A DNA stretch of 64,000 nucleotides, from contig NZ_CP066308.1 in NCBI RefSeq assembly GCF_016406105.1, forward strand, positions 879,501 through 943,500. The letters are read 5' to 3'. Shown one piece after another: positions 8,651 through 16,584 of the stretch (the stretch's first letter is position 1; each line of letters begins with the position of its first letter). Source of the stretch: Brevibacillus composti (GTDB taxonomy: Bacteria; Bacillota; Bacilli; Brevibacillales; Brevibacillaceae). The position numbers and the translations under genes were made by a program. The notes beneath the pieces were generated by a model, which was not told the origin of the DNA, searched no databases, and worked only from the letters and a program-made list of their open reading frames with translations.

Positions 8651-9084
8651 CGCTGCCTCAAGTTGCTCAGTTGGAAATTCCTGAAGCCAACCTTATCCAG
8701 CAAACATCGCATGAGACGGTCCACAAAACGTTCTTGTGGGACTTCGCAAAGGGCGATTTTGTTTTGCGGGACGGACACCTGGTCGAAGTCACTGGGATTG
8801 AGTATGTGAAGGTCTGGGTGGAAAAGGCCTTGCACACTATGAAAGATTCCCTGATCTATGAAGGGACGGGTTTTGGAAGTGAACATCACACACTGATCGG
8901 ACAAAACTTTCACCCGGACTTCTCCAAGGCCGAATATGAGCGGATGATTCGGGAGGCGCTCCTTCAAAACTCCGCGATAACGAAGGTAGATAACTTCTCT
9001 TTTGATCAGTCTGGTTCCGGGCTGACAATCAGTTTTGACGTCGTGAGTATCTTTGGGACAACACAAGGGGCGGTGACAGTCTAA
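8647..9084 (+). CDS. xkdS: DUF2634 baseplate protein (XkdS-like, gp25 type)
   Basis: A 145-residue protein with KTFLWDFAKGDFVLRDG, YEGTGFGSE and a C-terminal FSFDQSGSGLTISFDV. These features mark DUF2634/gp25-like wedge proteins. ATG 8647 has GGAAGGAG at good spacing; an upstream GTG at 8629 is less likely. Its stop overlaps the start of the J-like gene (TAATG). Confidence 0.8.
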   Translation: MTLPQVAQLEIPEANLIQQTSHETVHKTFLWDFAKGDFVLRDGHLVEVTGIEYVKVWVEKALHTMKDSLIYEGTGFGSEHHTLIGQNFHPDFSKAEYERMIREALLQNSAITKVDNFSFDQSGSGLTISFDVVSIFGTTQGAVTV

Positions 9085-10142
9085 TGTCTACCAAGAACGA
9101 AATACTTACCGAGATGCTGAACGCTGTTCCCAGTTCGTACGACAAACGGGCTGGGAATTTTATGTACGACGCTTTGGCGCCGGTTGCGGAACGGTTTGAA
9201 AAAACGGATCAGTCAATCGAAACGGCGAAAGAAAAGTTGAGCATCGAGAACTTGGCAGGAGACGAGTTGGCTCAACGGATCAAAGAGCGGACTGGCATCG
9301 AACGGAAAGAGGCGACCAGGTCCGTGGGCAGCGTAGTCGTGACGGGAACCGGGGCGATTAATGTGGGTGATCTGTTCGAGACGCCCGGAGGAGTACAGTT
9401 CGAGGCGACTGAAAAGAAGAACATTGTGATGTCCGGCACAGTGTCGATAAGGGCCGTTGTCCCTGGCAGCAGCGGGAACGTCCCAGCGAACACGATCACC
9501 ATGTTTCCGGTTACACTGGCCGGATTTACGGCTGTCACCAATCCCTCTCCGACCACAGACGGATTTGACGCGGAGTCTGATGTGGACTTGCTGCAGCGGT
9601 ACTATGAGCGGATCCGCACGCCAGCAACGAGCGGCAATAAGCACCACTACAAGAACTGGGCGAAGGAGGTACCCGGTGTTGGAGATGCTCGGGTCATTCC
9701 CCTCTGGAACGGCGACAACACGGTGAAGGTGGTCATCATCGACAGTGACAGAAAGCCGGCCAGTCAATCCATCGTGGACGCTGTGCAAGAGTACATTGAT
9801 CCAGGCATCGCTGGTGACGGAAGCGGCGCAGCACCTCTTGGTGCGTATTGCACCGTGGTAAGCGCGACCGGGGTGGACATCGACGTTTCCGTCACGATCA
9901 CACTCTCGGCCGGATACACCCTGCAACAAGCAACGGAGAACATCCAAGAGCGTTTGCGGCAGTATCTGAAAGAGATCGCTTTCGTGGAGCCGGTGGTCAG
10001 TTACGCGAAGATCGGGGCGGCCATCCTGGAAAGCGAGGGCGTGGAGGACTACTCTGGCCTGACTGTAAACGGGGGAACCGCCAATATCTCCATTGACACT
10101 GAAGAAGTAGCTGTACTAGGGACGGTGACGGTGGATGGCTGA
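9084..10142 (+). CDS. xkdT: Baseplate J-like protein (XkdT)
   Basis: A 352-residue wedge protein with the baseplate J signature: AQRIKERTGIERKEAT, RAVVPGSSGNVPANTI, DLLQRYYERIRTPATSGNK and VPGVGDARVIPLWNG. It connects baseplate wedges to the hub. It overlaps XkdU by 8 bp. Confidence 0.9.
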   Translation: MSTKNEILTEMLNAVPSSYDKRAGNFMYDALAPVAERFEKTDQSIETAKEKLSIENLAGDELAQRIKERTGIERKEATRSVGSVVVTGTGAINVGDLFETPGGVQFEATEKKNIVMSGTVSIRAVVPGSSGNVPANTITMFPVTLAGFTAVTNPSPTTDGFDAESDVDLLQRYYERIRTPATSGNKHHYKNWAKEVPGVGDARVIPLWNGDNTVKVVIIDSDRKPASQSIVDAVQEYIDPGIAGDGSGAAPLGAYCTVVSATGVDIDVSVTITLSAGYTLQQATENIQERLRQYLKEIAFVEPVVSYAKIGAAILESEGVEDYSGLTVNGGTANISIDTEEVAVLGTVTVDG

Positions 10143-10689
10143 TAAGATGATCAATAGATTGGCACCCTTTATGCGCCGGTCCGAGGTGTTAAAGTCATTC
10201 TTTGCGTCTGTCGAACCGGAGTTTTCCAGCAGAGATGAAGCCATAGCAGACCTGCAGGCCCAGATGTCGGTGACCACCGCAACTTGGGGCTTGCTTTTGT
10301 ATGAAAAGGAATATGAGTTAAAAACGGATCCATCTCCACTGGAGGAACGCAGGGCAGCTGTTATGGCGAAGATGCGCGCAACCGGCAAATTTACAGCCAC
10401 GATGGCGCACGCCATTGTGAGTGCCTACACCGATAAAGTCCGACGGGTAACCTTTACGGGTAGGATTAAAATCCATTTTAACGGGCTCACCAACCTAAAC
10501 CTCATTACCGTCGCGGCTGCACTGGAGGACGTCAAGCAGGCGCATATTGATGTGGAGTATGACATGGGAAACAGTTCCGACTTGGTGATATCAGATAAGG
10601 TGACTGTCAGCCAACGCCGGTACCATAAGGTGTCTGAGTTCCGTGTCGGAATGAAGCCGATTAAGTATCAGACAGAGGTGATCGTATGA
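10135..10689 (+). CDS. xkdU: DUF2313 tail protein (XkdU/YmfQ-like)
   Basis: A 184-residue protein with TWGLLLYEKEYELKTDPS and LEERRAAVMAKMRATGKFT, the conserved core of the YmfQ/DUF2313 family found between baseplate J and tail fibre genes. Probably the wedge tip to which fibres attach. Confidence 0.85.
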   Translation: MADKMINRLAPFMRRSEVLKSFFASVEPEFSSRDEAIADLQAQMSVTTATWGLLLYEKEYELKTDPSPLEERRAAVMAKMRATGKFTATMAHAIVSAYTDKVRRVTFTGRIKIHFNGLTNLNLITVAAALEDVKQAHIDVEYDMGNSSDLVISDKVTVSQRRYHKVSEFRVGMKPIKYQTEVIV

Positions 10690-10970
10690 TTGACAACGCA
10701 TATTTGGCCCGCGCCGCCGAAGACCTGAAAAACCGGATTGGGTCACTCGTCGCGAATAATCAAACCGTCCCGATTCAAAGCGTTACTCGGAACGGCCGGA
10801 CGATCGTCGTGGAAACATTGAGCCAGCAAGGGATCACGGAAGTGACATCCATTAGGCTGTACGATGAGAAAGGTAACCTGATCACCGAGCGGATGCCCAG
10901 CATTACTGTTGCGGATCAGCAGCGACTGGCATTCCGTTTTGAGTTTGAGGTTAGGGGTGAGACAAGATGA
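10686..10970 (+). CDS. Hypothetical phage tail protein, 94 aa
   Basis: No family recognised with certainty. The protein has an N-terminal helix (ARAAEDLKNRIGSLV) and then beta strands ending in RLAFRFEFEVRGETR. It lies between XkdU and the fibre genes and overlaps both neighbours by 4 bp, so translation is coupled. A role in the distal tail is inferred from position only. Confidence 0.6.
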   Translation: MIDNAYLARAAEDLKNRIGSLVANNQTVPIQSVTRNGRTIVVETLSQQGITEVTSIRLYDEKGNLITERMPSITVADQQRLAFRFEFEVRGETR

Positions 10971-11242
10971 GTAGTTATAACCCAAAGTTGGATTGGAAAT
11001 ACGATGATGACGTCACGGAACAGGACATTAACCGCTGGGAGCAGGGTATCGCAGATGCGCACGCGCAAATTGCTCAGCTCTCTGCAGACGTGTCAAACCT
11101 GAAAACCCGGATGAACACGATGGAAAGCGTGCTGCCGGAGAATTTCCTGTACAACAAATTTGATGATGATCTTTCCACCATCAGCGCTATCCGGGTGATT
11201 AGGGGCTACTACAACGAGGCGCAGAGTCGGTTGGAGGTGTAG
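10967..11242 (+). CDS. Hypothetical tail protein with short coiled coil, 91 aa
   Basis: The start (SSYNPKLDWKYDDDVTEQDINRWEQGI) is a frequent N-terminus for small tail-fibre adaptor proteins in Firmicute phages, followed by a heptad-like helix (AQIAQLSADVSNLKTRMN). It may anchor the next gene's fibre to the baseplate. Confidence in function is low; confidence that it is a gene is good because of ATGA coupling. Confidence 0.6.
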   Translation: MSSYNPKLDWKYDDDVTEQDINRWEQGIADAHAQIAQLSADVSNLKTRMNTMESVLPENFLYNKFDDDLSTISAIRVIRGYYNEAQSRLEV

Positions 11243-11298
11243 GGATAATGTGGAAACCTGCCAATAACGGCCATCTACGATAGGAAAGGATTGAGAGA

Positions 11299-12717
11299 AT
11301 GACAACTTTAAAGCATAGTTACCCTAATGGCGGGACATATGCTAACTCAGCAGGATTTGCGGTAAAAATAAAACCAAAAAAGAAAATGAAAGTTAGCGCA
11401 TTGTACTTTTATACAAAATCCGGTGGCTCGGTAAATGCAACGCCGTGGATAAAAAACACCGCAGGTACGAAAATTTCAACGGGTTCGGCTGTAGTGATAA
11501 ACACTACCTTACAATGGTGGACGTTCCCTATCACGCAAATAGAATTGCAGGCCAATACCGATTATTGGATAGGCGTAGACGGAACAAACTTCTTAGATAT
11601 TTACGGGAGTGATTCAGCAGCTGTAGACTATCCAGATGTTTATTTGTATGCAAACGGAACGTACAATCCGGATTTTATCAATAACCCAACAGCAATAACA
11701 GCAGCAGACCAAAACTTAGGGCTAGAGTATTCAGTCAACGCAGTCCCGACACTTAACTTAACGTCTCCTTCCGATAATCAGACATTAGCGGAAGGAAACA
11801 CAATGCTGGTTGAGGGAACGGCCGGCGACACAGATAACGGCAACGTGGTTACGGTCAAATATCGAATCAACGGCGGAACAAACAGGGCGATTGCCTCCGG
11901 AGTCTCGGATGGCAGCAGCCCTATTTCTTTTTCCAAGGCCCTCACGTACAGCAACAAGCGGCTGTTTGATGGTTCCACGGATATCGTCGGCGCCGATCTG
12001 GCCGAGGGCGTTGACCACACCCTTGCCGTATGGGCCGAGGACGACCAGGGCGGTAAGAGTGCGGAGATCACACGCAAGTTTCGCGTGATTCACAACCGGC
12101 CGCCGGTGATTAGCGGAGAAAATGCGGATCTGGGCACCATCATGACGCCGCCAAGCCGAACATACACGGTCACAGATCCGGAAAGCAATCCTTTTACCGT
12201 GACCGAGAAAATTAACGGTACCGTGATCCGCACTTTCCCGGGTGTCGCTGGCCAGGAGGAAACGATAACGATCCCCCATGATCTGTGGATCCGGCTAGAC
12301 CTGGACACGCCCCACACGTTGACTGTGGAGGCAACTGACAGCAACGGTCTGACGTCGACCAGGACGTTTACCTTCACCCGGACGGAGACACATATTGAGT
12401 TTCTACTCAACTTTGACAACCCAGCTGTGGCAGCCCACTTCACTCTGGATGGCATGCCCAAACGGGTACTGGTCACTCTTGAGCGGTACTTGCCACCAGG
12501 ATCATCAATCGAGAGTGTTAAGGTTTGCAACAATGCCCTCGACGCGGAGCCAACATGGGAAGATGCTACGGCAGCGGTAACAGCCGGAAGGGGTTATCTC
12601 TTCACCAACCAGACAAGAACGGCACAGGACTGGCGTATTGATATTTGGGTAGTCATCGCGAAGGGTACTGCCACTGAGCGCGCTAGATTGGACGGATTCG
12701 GAGGTGCGTTTGACTGA
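11299..12717 (+). CDS. Tail fibre / receptor-binding protein with Ig-like repeats
   Basis: A 472-residue protein. Residues 1-150 form a beta-rich jelly-roll-like domain (LYFYTKSGGS, NTDYWIGVDGTNF). Two or three Ig/cadherin-like repeats follow, opening VPTLNLTSPSDNQTLAEGN and RPPVISGENADLGTI with PESNPF and TDSNGLTSTRTF strand motifs. A C-terminal domain with TLERYLPPGSSIESVKV ends the protein. DNA for the first about 155 codons is clearly more AT-rich than the rest, so the binding module may have been swapped in. Likely decides host binding. Confidence 0.7.
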   Translation: MTTLKHSYPNGGTYANSAGFAVKIKPKKKMKVSALYFYTKSGGSVNATPWIKNTAGTKISTGSAVVINTTLQWWTFPITQIELQANTDYWIGVDGTNFLDIYGSDSAAVDYPDVYLYANGTYNPDFINNPTAITAADQNLGLEYSVNAVPTLNLTSPSDNQTLAEGNTMLVEGTAGDTDNGNVVTVKYRINGGTNRAIASGVSDGSSPISFSKALTYSNKRLFDGSTDIVGADLAEGVDHTLAVWAEDDQGGKSAEITRKFRVIHNRPPVISGENADLGTIMTPPSRTYTVTDPESNPFTVTEKINGTVIRTFPGVAGQEETITIPHDLWIRLDLDTPHTLTVEATDSNGLTSTRTFTFTRTETHIEFLLNFDNPAVAAHFTLDGMPKRVLVTLERYLPPGSSIESVKVCNNALDAEPTWEDATAAVTAGRGYLFTNQTRTAQDWRIDIWVVIAKGTATERARLDGFGGAFD

Positions 12718-12908
12718 TGAAGTTTCAAAACGTAAAGGCCATCACCCAAATTCGTGAAGATGAACTGGAAACACCAGAAGCGAAAGTCGTAAGGCTCCAA
12801 GCAGAACTGGCAGCAGAAAAAGAGGACAAGTTGACCATCATGGAAGCAACGGCTCAAGTATACGAGGAGTTGCTTGCTCTCAAGGAACAGATCGGAGGAA
12901 CCCCATAG
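12717..12908 (+). CDS. Small coiled-coil phage protein (XkdW-position)
   Basis: A 63-residue charged protein (PEAKVVRLQAELAAEKEDK then QVYEELLALKEQI) that is mostly one helix. It sits between the fibre gene and the CD1375-like peptides, the place of XkdW/XkdX in PBSX. ATG 12717 overlaps the fibre stop (TGATG). Confidence 0.6.
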   Translation: MKFQNVKAITQIREDELETPEAKVVRLQAELAAEKEDKLTIMEATAQVYEELLALKEQIGGTP

Positions 12909-13021
12909 TGGCATTGATTTACTACAACCTGGTGAAAGCCGGACGACGAACAATCGATCAAGTACCAGCCAATCTTCGCGAGGAAGTGCAGGCGATGCTC
13001 GATGCAGACGCTTCTTCATAA
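12908..13021 (+). CDS. CD1375-like small phage protein, copy 1 (37 aa)
   Basis: A 37-codon frame missed by length filters, GTG 12908 overlapping the TAG of the previous gene. The peptide reads ALIYYNLVKAGRRTIDQVP then a helix LREEVQAMLDAD, the pattern of the CD1375/XkdX family that closes tail operons in Firmicute phages. Function unknown. Confidence 0.65.
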   Translation: MALIYYNLVKAGRRTIDQVPANLREEVQAMLDADASS

Positions 13022-13064
13022 CATTGGCCTTTGGCTCATTTCCCTGAAGGGAGGTGATGGGTTC

Positions 13065-13199
13065 ATGGTAGCAATCTATGTGGCTTTGATTATTGCCGGT
13101 CGTCGCACGTTTGAAAGCGTACCGGCGATTTTGCAACCATCGGTACAAGCCGATCTCGAGGCTCTTGGCCTTGGAACGGACGGAAAACCTCTGACATAA
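13065..13199 (+). CDS. CD1375-like small phage protein, copy 2 (44 aa)
   Basis: ATG 13065 follows a strong GGGAGGTGAT. The product AIYVALIIAGRRTFESVP then LQPSVQADLEALGL is clearly paralogous to the preceding 37-aa peptide (shared AGRRT-VP core). The family is widely conserved beside tail genes but has no known role. Confidence 0.65.
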   Translation: MVAIYVALIIAGRRTFESVPAILQPSVQADLEALGLGTDGKPLT

Positions 13200-13200
13200 C

Positions 13201-13228
13201 GCTCTTTCCAGTGGAGAGGGCTTTTTTC
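13201..13228 (+). terminator. Intrinsic terminator after the tail module
   Basis: GCTCTTTCC and GGAGAGGGC pair over 9 bp (some G-T) with a 3-base loop and are followed by TTTTTT. It separates the tail genes from the lysis genes. Confidence 0.7.
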
Positions 13229-13288
13229 ATGACAGCACGACAGGAGCCCACCCCGAACCGATCGGGGTTAGATAGAGAAGAGTGGGTG

Positions 13289-13474
13289 ATGATCATGGAT
13301 ACATTAGAAGATCGCGTTCGCCAACTGGAGGTGAGACAGGCGATGACTGAACAACGGATGGACACGGTGGCGCAGGATGTAAAAGACATCAAAACTACAC
13401 TGACCTGGTTGAACCGTTTGGCGCTGGGAGCACTTATTGCTGCGATATTGAACCTTGTCATAAAGGCGGTGTGA
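13289..13474 (+). CDS. xhlA: Hemolysin XhlA-like lysis protein
   Basis: The protein has an N-terminal amphipathic coiled coil (LEDRVRQLEVRQAMTEQRMD), then VAQDVKDIKTTLTWLNRL and one C-terminal membrane helix (LALGALIAAILNLVIKAV). This is the standard XhlA architecture; XhlA works with holin in prophage lysis. Several in-frame starts exist (GTG 13211, ATG 13229, ATG 13289, ATG 13295). The two upstream ones overlap the terminator, so 13289 is preferred. Confidence 0.75.
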   Translation: MIMDTLEDRVRQLEVRQAMTEQRMDTVAQDVKDIKTTLTWLNRLALGALIAAILNLVIKAV

Positions 13475-13478
13475 GCGA

Positions 13479-13841
13479 ATGGTTACTTACAGTCAGATAG
13501 GCATCGCGCTGGCTGCTATAGCCATTCTCGCGTTGCTGGTCCTTGCCTTCAGAGCGGTCAGAAAAAGCGAAAAACTCGCTGGCTTTTGGAATGATTCGGA
13601 TGGACTGTCCATTACGGACCTTATGGCCGTTTCAATCGTCGGCAGTTACATTCTGTTCCTTGTCCCTTTCGCCTACAAGATGGTGAAAGGGACGCTCACA
13701 TTTAACGATATATCGTTGCTTGGTCAGGCGATCATTCCCGTAACCACTGTTCTTGGCGGCTATTTCATCGATCGTACGGCAAAAAACTTCTCAAGGCGGG
13801 GTCAAACGGCGAAAGGGGAGGATTACGATGCCCGAGTGTAG
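13479..13841 (+). CDS. Putative holin-like membrane protein
   Basis: A 120-residue protein with three hydrophobic segments (residues about 7-25, 48-68, 80-98) and a charged tail, starting 4 bp after the xhlA stop. I do not recognise a named holin family, but size, topology and place between XhlA and the M23 hydrolase make it a holin candidate. Confidence 0.6.
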   Translation: MVTYSQIGIALAAIAILALLVLAFRAVRKSEKLAGFWNDSDGLSITDLMAVSIVGSYILFLVPFAYKMVKGTLTFNDISLLGQAIIPVTTVLGGYFIDRTAKNFSRRGQTAKGEDYDARV

Positions 13842-14502
13842 TGTTGTTGACTCCCTGCTGGCAGAGTATCGCATTACAAGTCCGTATGGCCCGCGCAAAG
13901 ACCCATTTACCGGGAAGAGCGCCTTTCATACCGGTATCGACCTCGTCAAAACACACCTCGCGCCGATCTACTCCTTTACGGATGGAGTGGTCACTCACGC
14001 TAAAGAGGGTGTGTCAGGTACGGGGTATGGCGGATTTGGCGTGGTCGTCGCGGTGCAGGATCGGAGCGGGGCGACGCACCTGTATGCGCACCTACATGAC
14101 GCCGCCGTCCGGGTAGGCCAGCGTGTAAAGCGCGGAGACGTGGTGGGGCGGCAAGGGAGTACGGGGCGGTCGACAGGCTCTCACCTACATTACGAGGTGA
14201 GGCGGAAGGGGTACGGGACGCACACGGACCCAATCGCGTATTTGCGGGAGCATTATGCGGCGGTGAAGGTGCCGGTAGTTGCCGCAGAACTAACGGAGAA
14301 AGCGGAGGTGGCCGTAATGGAAACGATTAAGGATTGGCAACTGCAACTCGCGGACAAGGCGATCGACAGTCTCGCGGCCAAGGCGGTATTGAATAACGCG
14401 GAAGAATGGAAGGCCCGCCTGCGTTCGGAGCCGGAAAAGGTGCGCGATGATATGGCGTGGCTGGTCTTCGTATTGACCGACCGCGCCACGAATAAACGGT
14501 AG
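13828..14502 (+). CDS. M23-family peptidase, probable phage endolysin
   Basis: A 224-residue protein with a LytM/M23 zinc peptidase domain in residues about 12-140. HTGIDL supplies the first metal ligands, and HLYAHLHD and SHLHYE supply the others. The C-terminal 90 residues are helical and uncharacterised (DWQLQLADKAIDSLAAKA), possibly a regulatory or binding region. No signal peptide is visible, so export through a holin is expected. ATG 13828 has AAAGGGGAGG upstream and overlaps the preceding gene by 14 bp. Confidence 0.8.
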   Translation: MPECSVVDSLLAEYRITSPYGPRKDPFTGKSAFHTGIDLVKTHLAPIYSFTDGVVTHAKEGVSGTGYGGFGVVVAVQDRSGATHLYAHLHDAAVRVGQRVKRGDVVGRQGSTGRSTGSHLHYEVRRKGYGTHTDPIAYLREHYAAVKVPVVAAELTEKAEVAVMETIKDWQLQLADKAIDSLAAKAVLNNAEEWKARLRSEPEKVRDDMAWLVFVLTDRATNKR

Positions 14503-14514
14503 GAGGCCGATAAT

Positions 14515-14715
14515 ATGAACGATTGGAAACGGAAACTCTCGTCCCGCAAGCTCTGGCTGGCGCTGGCCGGGTTTGTCGCGTCGGTGCTCGTCTTGTTCGG
14601 GACGGACGCGGGGGAGATCGAAAAGGTGACCGCGATGATCACCGCGCTTGGATCGGTGGTTGCGTATGTCCTCGCGGAAGGGTACGTTGATGCCCACCGC
14701 GAGAAAACGGAATAA
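14515..14715 (+). CDS. Small membrane protein, holin candidate (66 aa)
   Basis: The sequence is a basic start (NDWKRKLSSRKLW), one hydrophobic helix (LALAGFVASVLVLFG), an acidic linker and a second weaker hydrophobic segment (MITALGSVVAYVLAEGY). Two-helix proteins of this size next to endolysins are commonly holins. A GGAGG Shine-Dalgarno precedes ATG 14515. Either this gene or the one at 13479 may be the main holin. Confidence 0.65.
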   Translation: MNDWKRKLSSRKLWLALAGFVASVLVLFGTDAGEIEKVTAMITALGSVVAYVLAEGYVDAHREKTE

Positions 14716-14722
14716 CGTTAAT

Positions 14723-14757
14723 GCCCTCCTTCGGATTCGTCCGGGGAGGGCTATTTT
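14723..14757 (+). terminator. Terminator ending the prophage late operon
   Basis: GCCCTCC (14723-14729) and GGAGGGC (14745-14751) form a stem followed by TATTTT. Transcription from the late operon meets the minus-strand accessory genes here. Confidence 0.65.
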
Positions 14758-14760
14758 GCG

Positions 14761-15180
14761 TTAAAATATCTGCGCGATAACCACCGCGTCTTTAATCACA
14801 ATTTCGCCGTCGTCCGGGCAATCATGACGTCCTTTATAGTCACCAGCTATCACGTAGCAGTGGTCCGCCAAGAAGAACTCTCTGCAATCTTTGGAAAGAT
14901 CGACTCTCCGCAAACTGTGCATACCCGGATGATAGCCGTAACCAGTTGGCGTCATGTCCCATGCGCTTGTACCCCCAAGCTCCTCCATTTGCTCATACTC
15001 TTCTGTGCCGTACTCCGGAAAGTCTCTTTCGTCTTCACGGTCTCCATTGTGGCGGCTACGTTCGCAAACTTCTCCGATCTCCCGAACCTTGTTCTCAAAA
15101 CGGAGCCCGATAAACGTGTACTTGTCCTCGTTTTCCTCGTAGATATTTTTAACCAGATCGTACATCTCAACAATGTTCAT
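14761..15180 (-). CDS. Hypothetical prophage accessory protein
   Basis: A 139-residue acidic protein (IVEMYDLVKNIYEENEDKY at the start, then DERDFPEYGTEEYEQMEEL) with a C-terminal part containing CREFFLADHCYVIAGDYKG and ending in hydrophobic strands. No family recognised. It has its own promoter, a copy of the palindromic element used by the next accessory block, and is transcribed against the lysis genes. This suggests expression in the lysogen, as for moron genes. Confidence 0.6.
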   Translation of the reverse strand: MNIVEMYDLVKNIYEENEDKYTFIGLRFENKVREIGEVCERSRHNGDREDERDFPEYGTEEYEQMEELGGTSAWDMTPTGYGYHPGMHSLRRVDLSKDCREFFLADHCYVIAGDYKGRHDCPDDGEIVIKDAVVIAQIF

Positions 15181-15233
15181 CCTAAATATCCCCTTTACTT
15201 TGATTTGCCCGTCACTCCTTTGGTGTTATCTTT

Positions 15234-15295
15234 ATTATACCGGACTATACAATAATGTATAGGGGAACGAATACGAACATATTGTGAATTTTCAC
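15234..15295 (-). promoter_or_regulatory. Palindromic promoter/operator, copy 1
   Basis: On the minus strand TATAAT (15239-15234) lies behind TATACA with 16-bp spacing. The spacer is filled by the palindrome CTATACA-ATAA-TGTATAG (15245-15262). Spaced GAAC repeats follow further upstream. The whole block is repeated at 16585-16640, so one repressor or activator probably controls both transcripts. Confidence 0.6.
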
Positions 15296-15546
15296 GTTTC
15301 GAAGAGGTGCTTGATTGTTTCGTATCTCCAGGTTTTATCGACATCGAACGGAGGCAAGGTGCCGCGCCGGATGCGATCCGCTATAGCACCTCGCGTAACC
15401 CCGAGAGCTTTTGCAAGATCGGCCTGGGAGTAATACTCCGGTTCAATGTCCGACGGTCCATACTTACGCCCTGTGGGGCTGATTAGATTACCCCCGACTA
15501 TCTGCCAGCCTGTCCATGTGCCTGTGCCTGTCCATTCACTTTTCAC
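15292..15546 (-). CDS. HTH-domain protein, prophage accessory
   Basis: An 84-residue protein counted from GTG 15546, which overlaps the AP2 gene's end. Its C-terminal half is a MerR/excisionase-like winged helix (YYSQADLAKALGVTRGAIAD, then RRGTLPPFDVDKTWRYE). The N-terminal half has GWQIVGGNLISPTGRKYGPSD. It could be a DNA-binding regulator of the accessory block. Its stop lies within the copy 1 promoter region. Confidence 0.6.
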   Translation of the reverse strand: MKSEWTGTGTWTGWQIVGGNLISPTGRKYGPSDIEPEYYSQADLAKALGVTRGAIADRIRRGTLPPFDVDKTWRYETIKHLFET

Positions 15547-16054
15547 TTTTTTGATCCTCCAGCGCTCTAATGTAAGGTTGGTGGTATTTGATCTCAGCAT
15601 CTCTTCTGGCTTTTATGGCATCGTTGATGTCCGCAAACGTACCAACGTGGTATCGCTTCCCTTTGAGGGTAATGTTGACCTCGTAATACTCTTTGCCTTT
15701 GCGGATTCTTCTGGCAACACCTTTATGTCCAGTTCGGCTATCTGATCTTACCTTTTTTGTGAGTAGCGGTACCTGCACGCCGTCAATCGTCTGCTCCTCA
15801 ATCATCACTTTCCGGGCATTGAGTGCCATAGATTTACTCGAACACCCACAGGATATAGTGTCACCTCGTCGCAGGCCCGTCGCCCTAGCGGCGATTGTAC
15901 CGCCGCAATCGCACTGACAAAGCCATAAGGCGTTTTGGTTCTTGGTGGCGCCTGCACGCTCAACCACAATCAACTTGCCAAACCTCTTGCCTTTTAAGTC
16001 CAGGACGTTAGAGGGCGTCTCTCCGCAGGCAACCGCACGATTTTTTCCTTCCAC
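15536..16054 (-). CDS. AP2/ERF-domain protein with N-terminal zinc ribbon
   Basis: Residues about 20-75 form a zinc-ribbon-like unit (LKGKRFGKLIVVERAG, CQCDCG, then SCGCS). Residues 105-165 form an AP2 domain (GHKGVARRIRKGKEYYEV, GTFADINDAIKARRDAE). Such proteins are often the DNA-binding halves of HNH homing endonucleases; no HNH nuclease motif is visible here. GTG 16054 may not be the true start. The frame overlaps a second zinc-ribbon frame by 47 bp, and the two may have been one gene (see findings). Confidence 0.65.
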   Translation of the reverse strand: MEGKNRAVACGETPSNVLDLKGKRFGKLIVVERAGATKNQNALWLCQCDCGGTIAARATGLRRGDTISCGCSSKSMALNARKVMIEEQTIDGVQVPLLTKKVRSDSRTGHKGVARRIRKGKEYYEVNITLKGKRYHVGTFADINDAIKARRDAEIKYHQPYIRALEDQKSEK

Positions 16055-16199
16055 TCAAGAGTTGGCTTTTAGTAGCAACTGTTGTCTCTCCGCAGTCGCA
16101 ATCGCAGAGCCAGGCTTCTTCGTTGCGCAGCTTCTCCGCAAGTTTCTCCCGCGCGGTCAGTCGCGTAAATTTTTGCCCAATCTCGATTCCGCGCATCAT
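16008..16199 (-). CDS. Short zinc-ribbon protein, possibly the 5' part of the AP2 gene
   Basis: A 63-residue frame (IEIGQKFTRLTAREKLAEKL, CDCDCGETTVATKSQLLSG, SCGCLRRDAL) homologous in layout to the N-terminal unit of the downstream AP2 protein. ATG overlaps the preceding gene's stop and has GAGGTGG upstream. It stops just where an interdomain linker would start, while the next frame continues +1 with NVLDLKGKRFG. Confidence 0.55.
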   Translation of the reverse strand: MMRGIEIGQKFTRLTAREKLAEKLRNEEAWLCDCDCGETTVATKSQLLSGRKKSCGCLRRDAL

Positions 16200-16549
16200 G
16201 CCACCTCGTTCGCTTCAATCCGGTGATAGTCACCGTTGGCGACGCGGATAAAGTAACGCTTGCCGTTTTCGCAGATCTCGTAGACGCCTGCCGCCAATTC
16301 CCAAGTCGTTTCGCCCCAGGCAATCGAGTTGATAAACTTGCGCTCAAACTTGTATACCGGATGAGTGCCGACGATCTTTGCCACCCAAGTCTTTTGTTTC
16401 CGGTTCGGTTCGCGCAACTCAACCGTTACGTATTTCGGCGCCCGTGATTCCGCCCACGCTTGGCGGAGAGCCAGGCTCATCCGTGCAGCGTAATCGCCTT
16501 CCAACATCCGCGCTATTTGGTGCGCTCTTTTCATCACTCTTGCTTTCAT
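16196..16549 (-). CDS. Hypothetical prophage accessory protein, first of block
   Basis: A 117-residue protein with a helical N-terminus (MKRAHQIARMLEGDYAARM, LALRQAWAESR) and a beta-rich C-terminus that ends IRVANGDYHRIEANEVA. Proteins with an ALRQAWAE motif are common small phage-encoded proteins of unknown role. ATG 16549 is preceded by GGAGGCGATC. It is the first gene of the minus-strand block driven by promoter copy 2. Confidence 0.6.
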   Translation of the reverse strand: MKARVMKRAHQIARMLEGDYAARMSLALRQAWAESRAPKYVTVELREPNRKQKTWVAKIVGTHPVYKFERKFINSIAWGETTWELAAGVYEICENGKRYFIRVANGDYHRIEANEVA

Positions 16550-16584
16550 CTTTCGATCGCCTCCGTATCGTTCTTTATGTCTTT

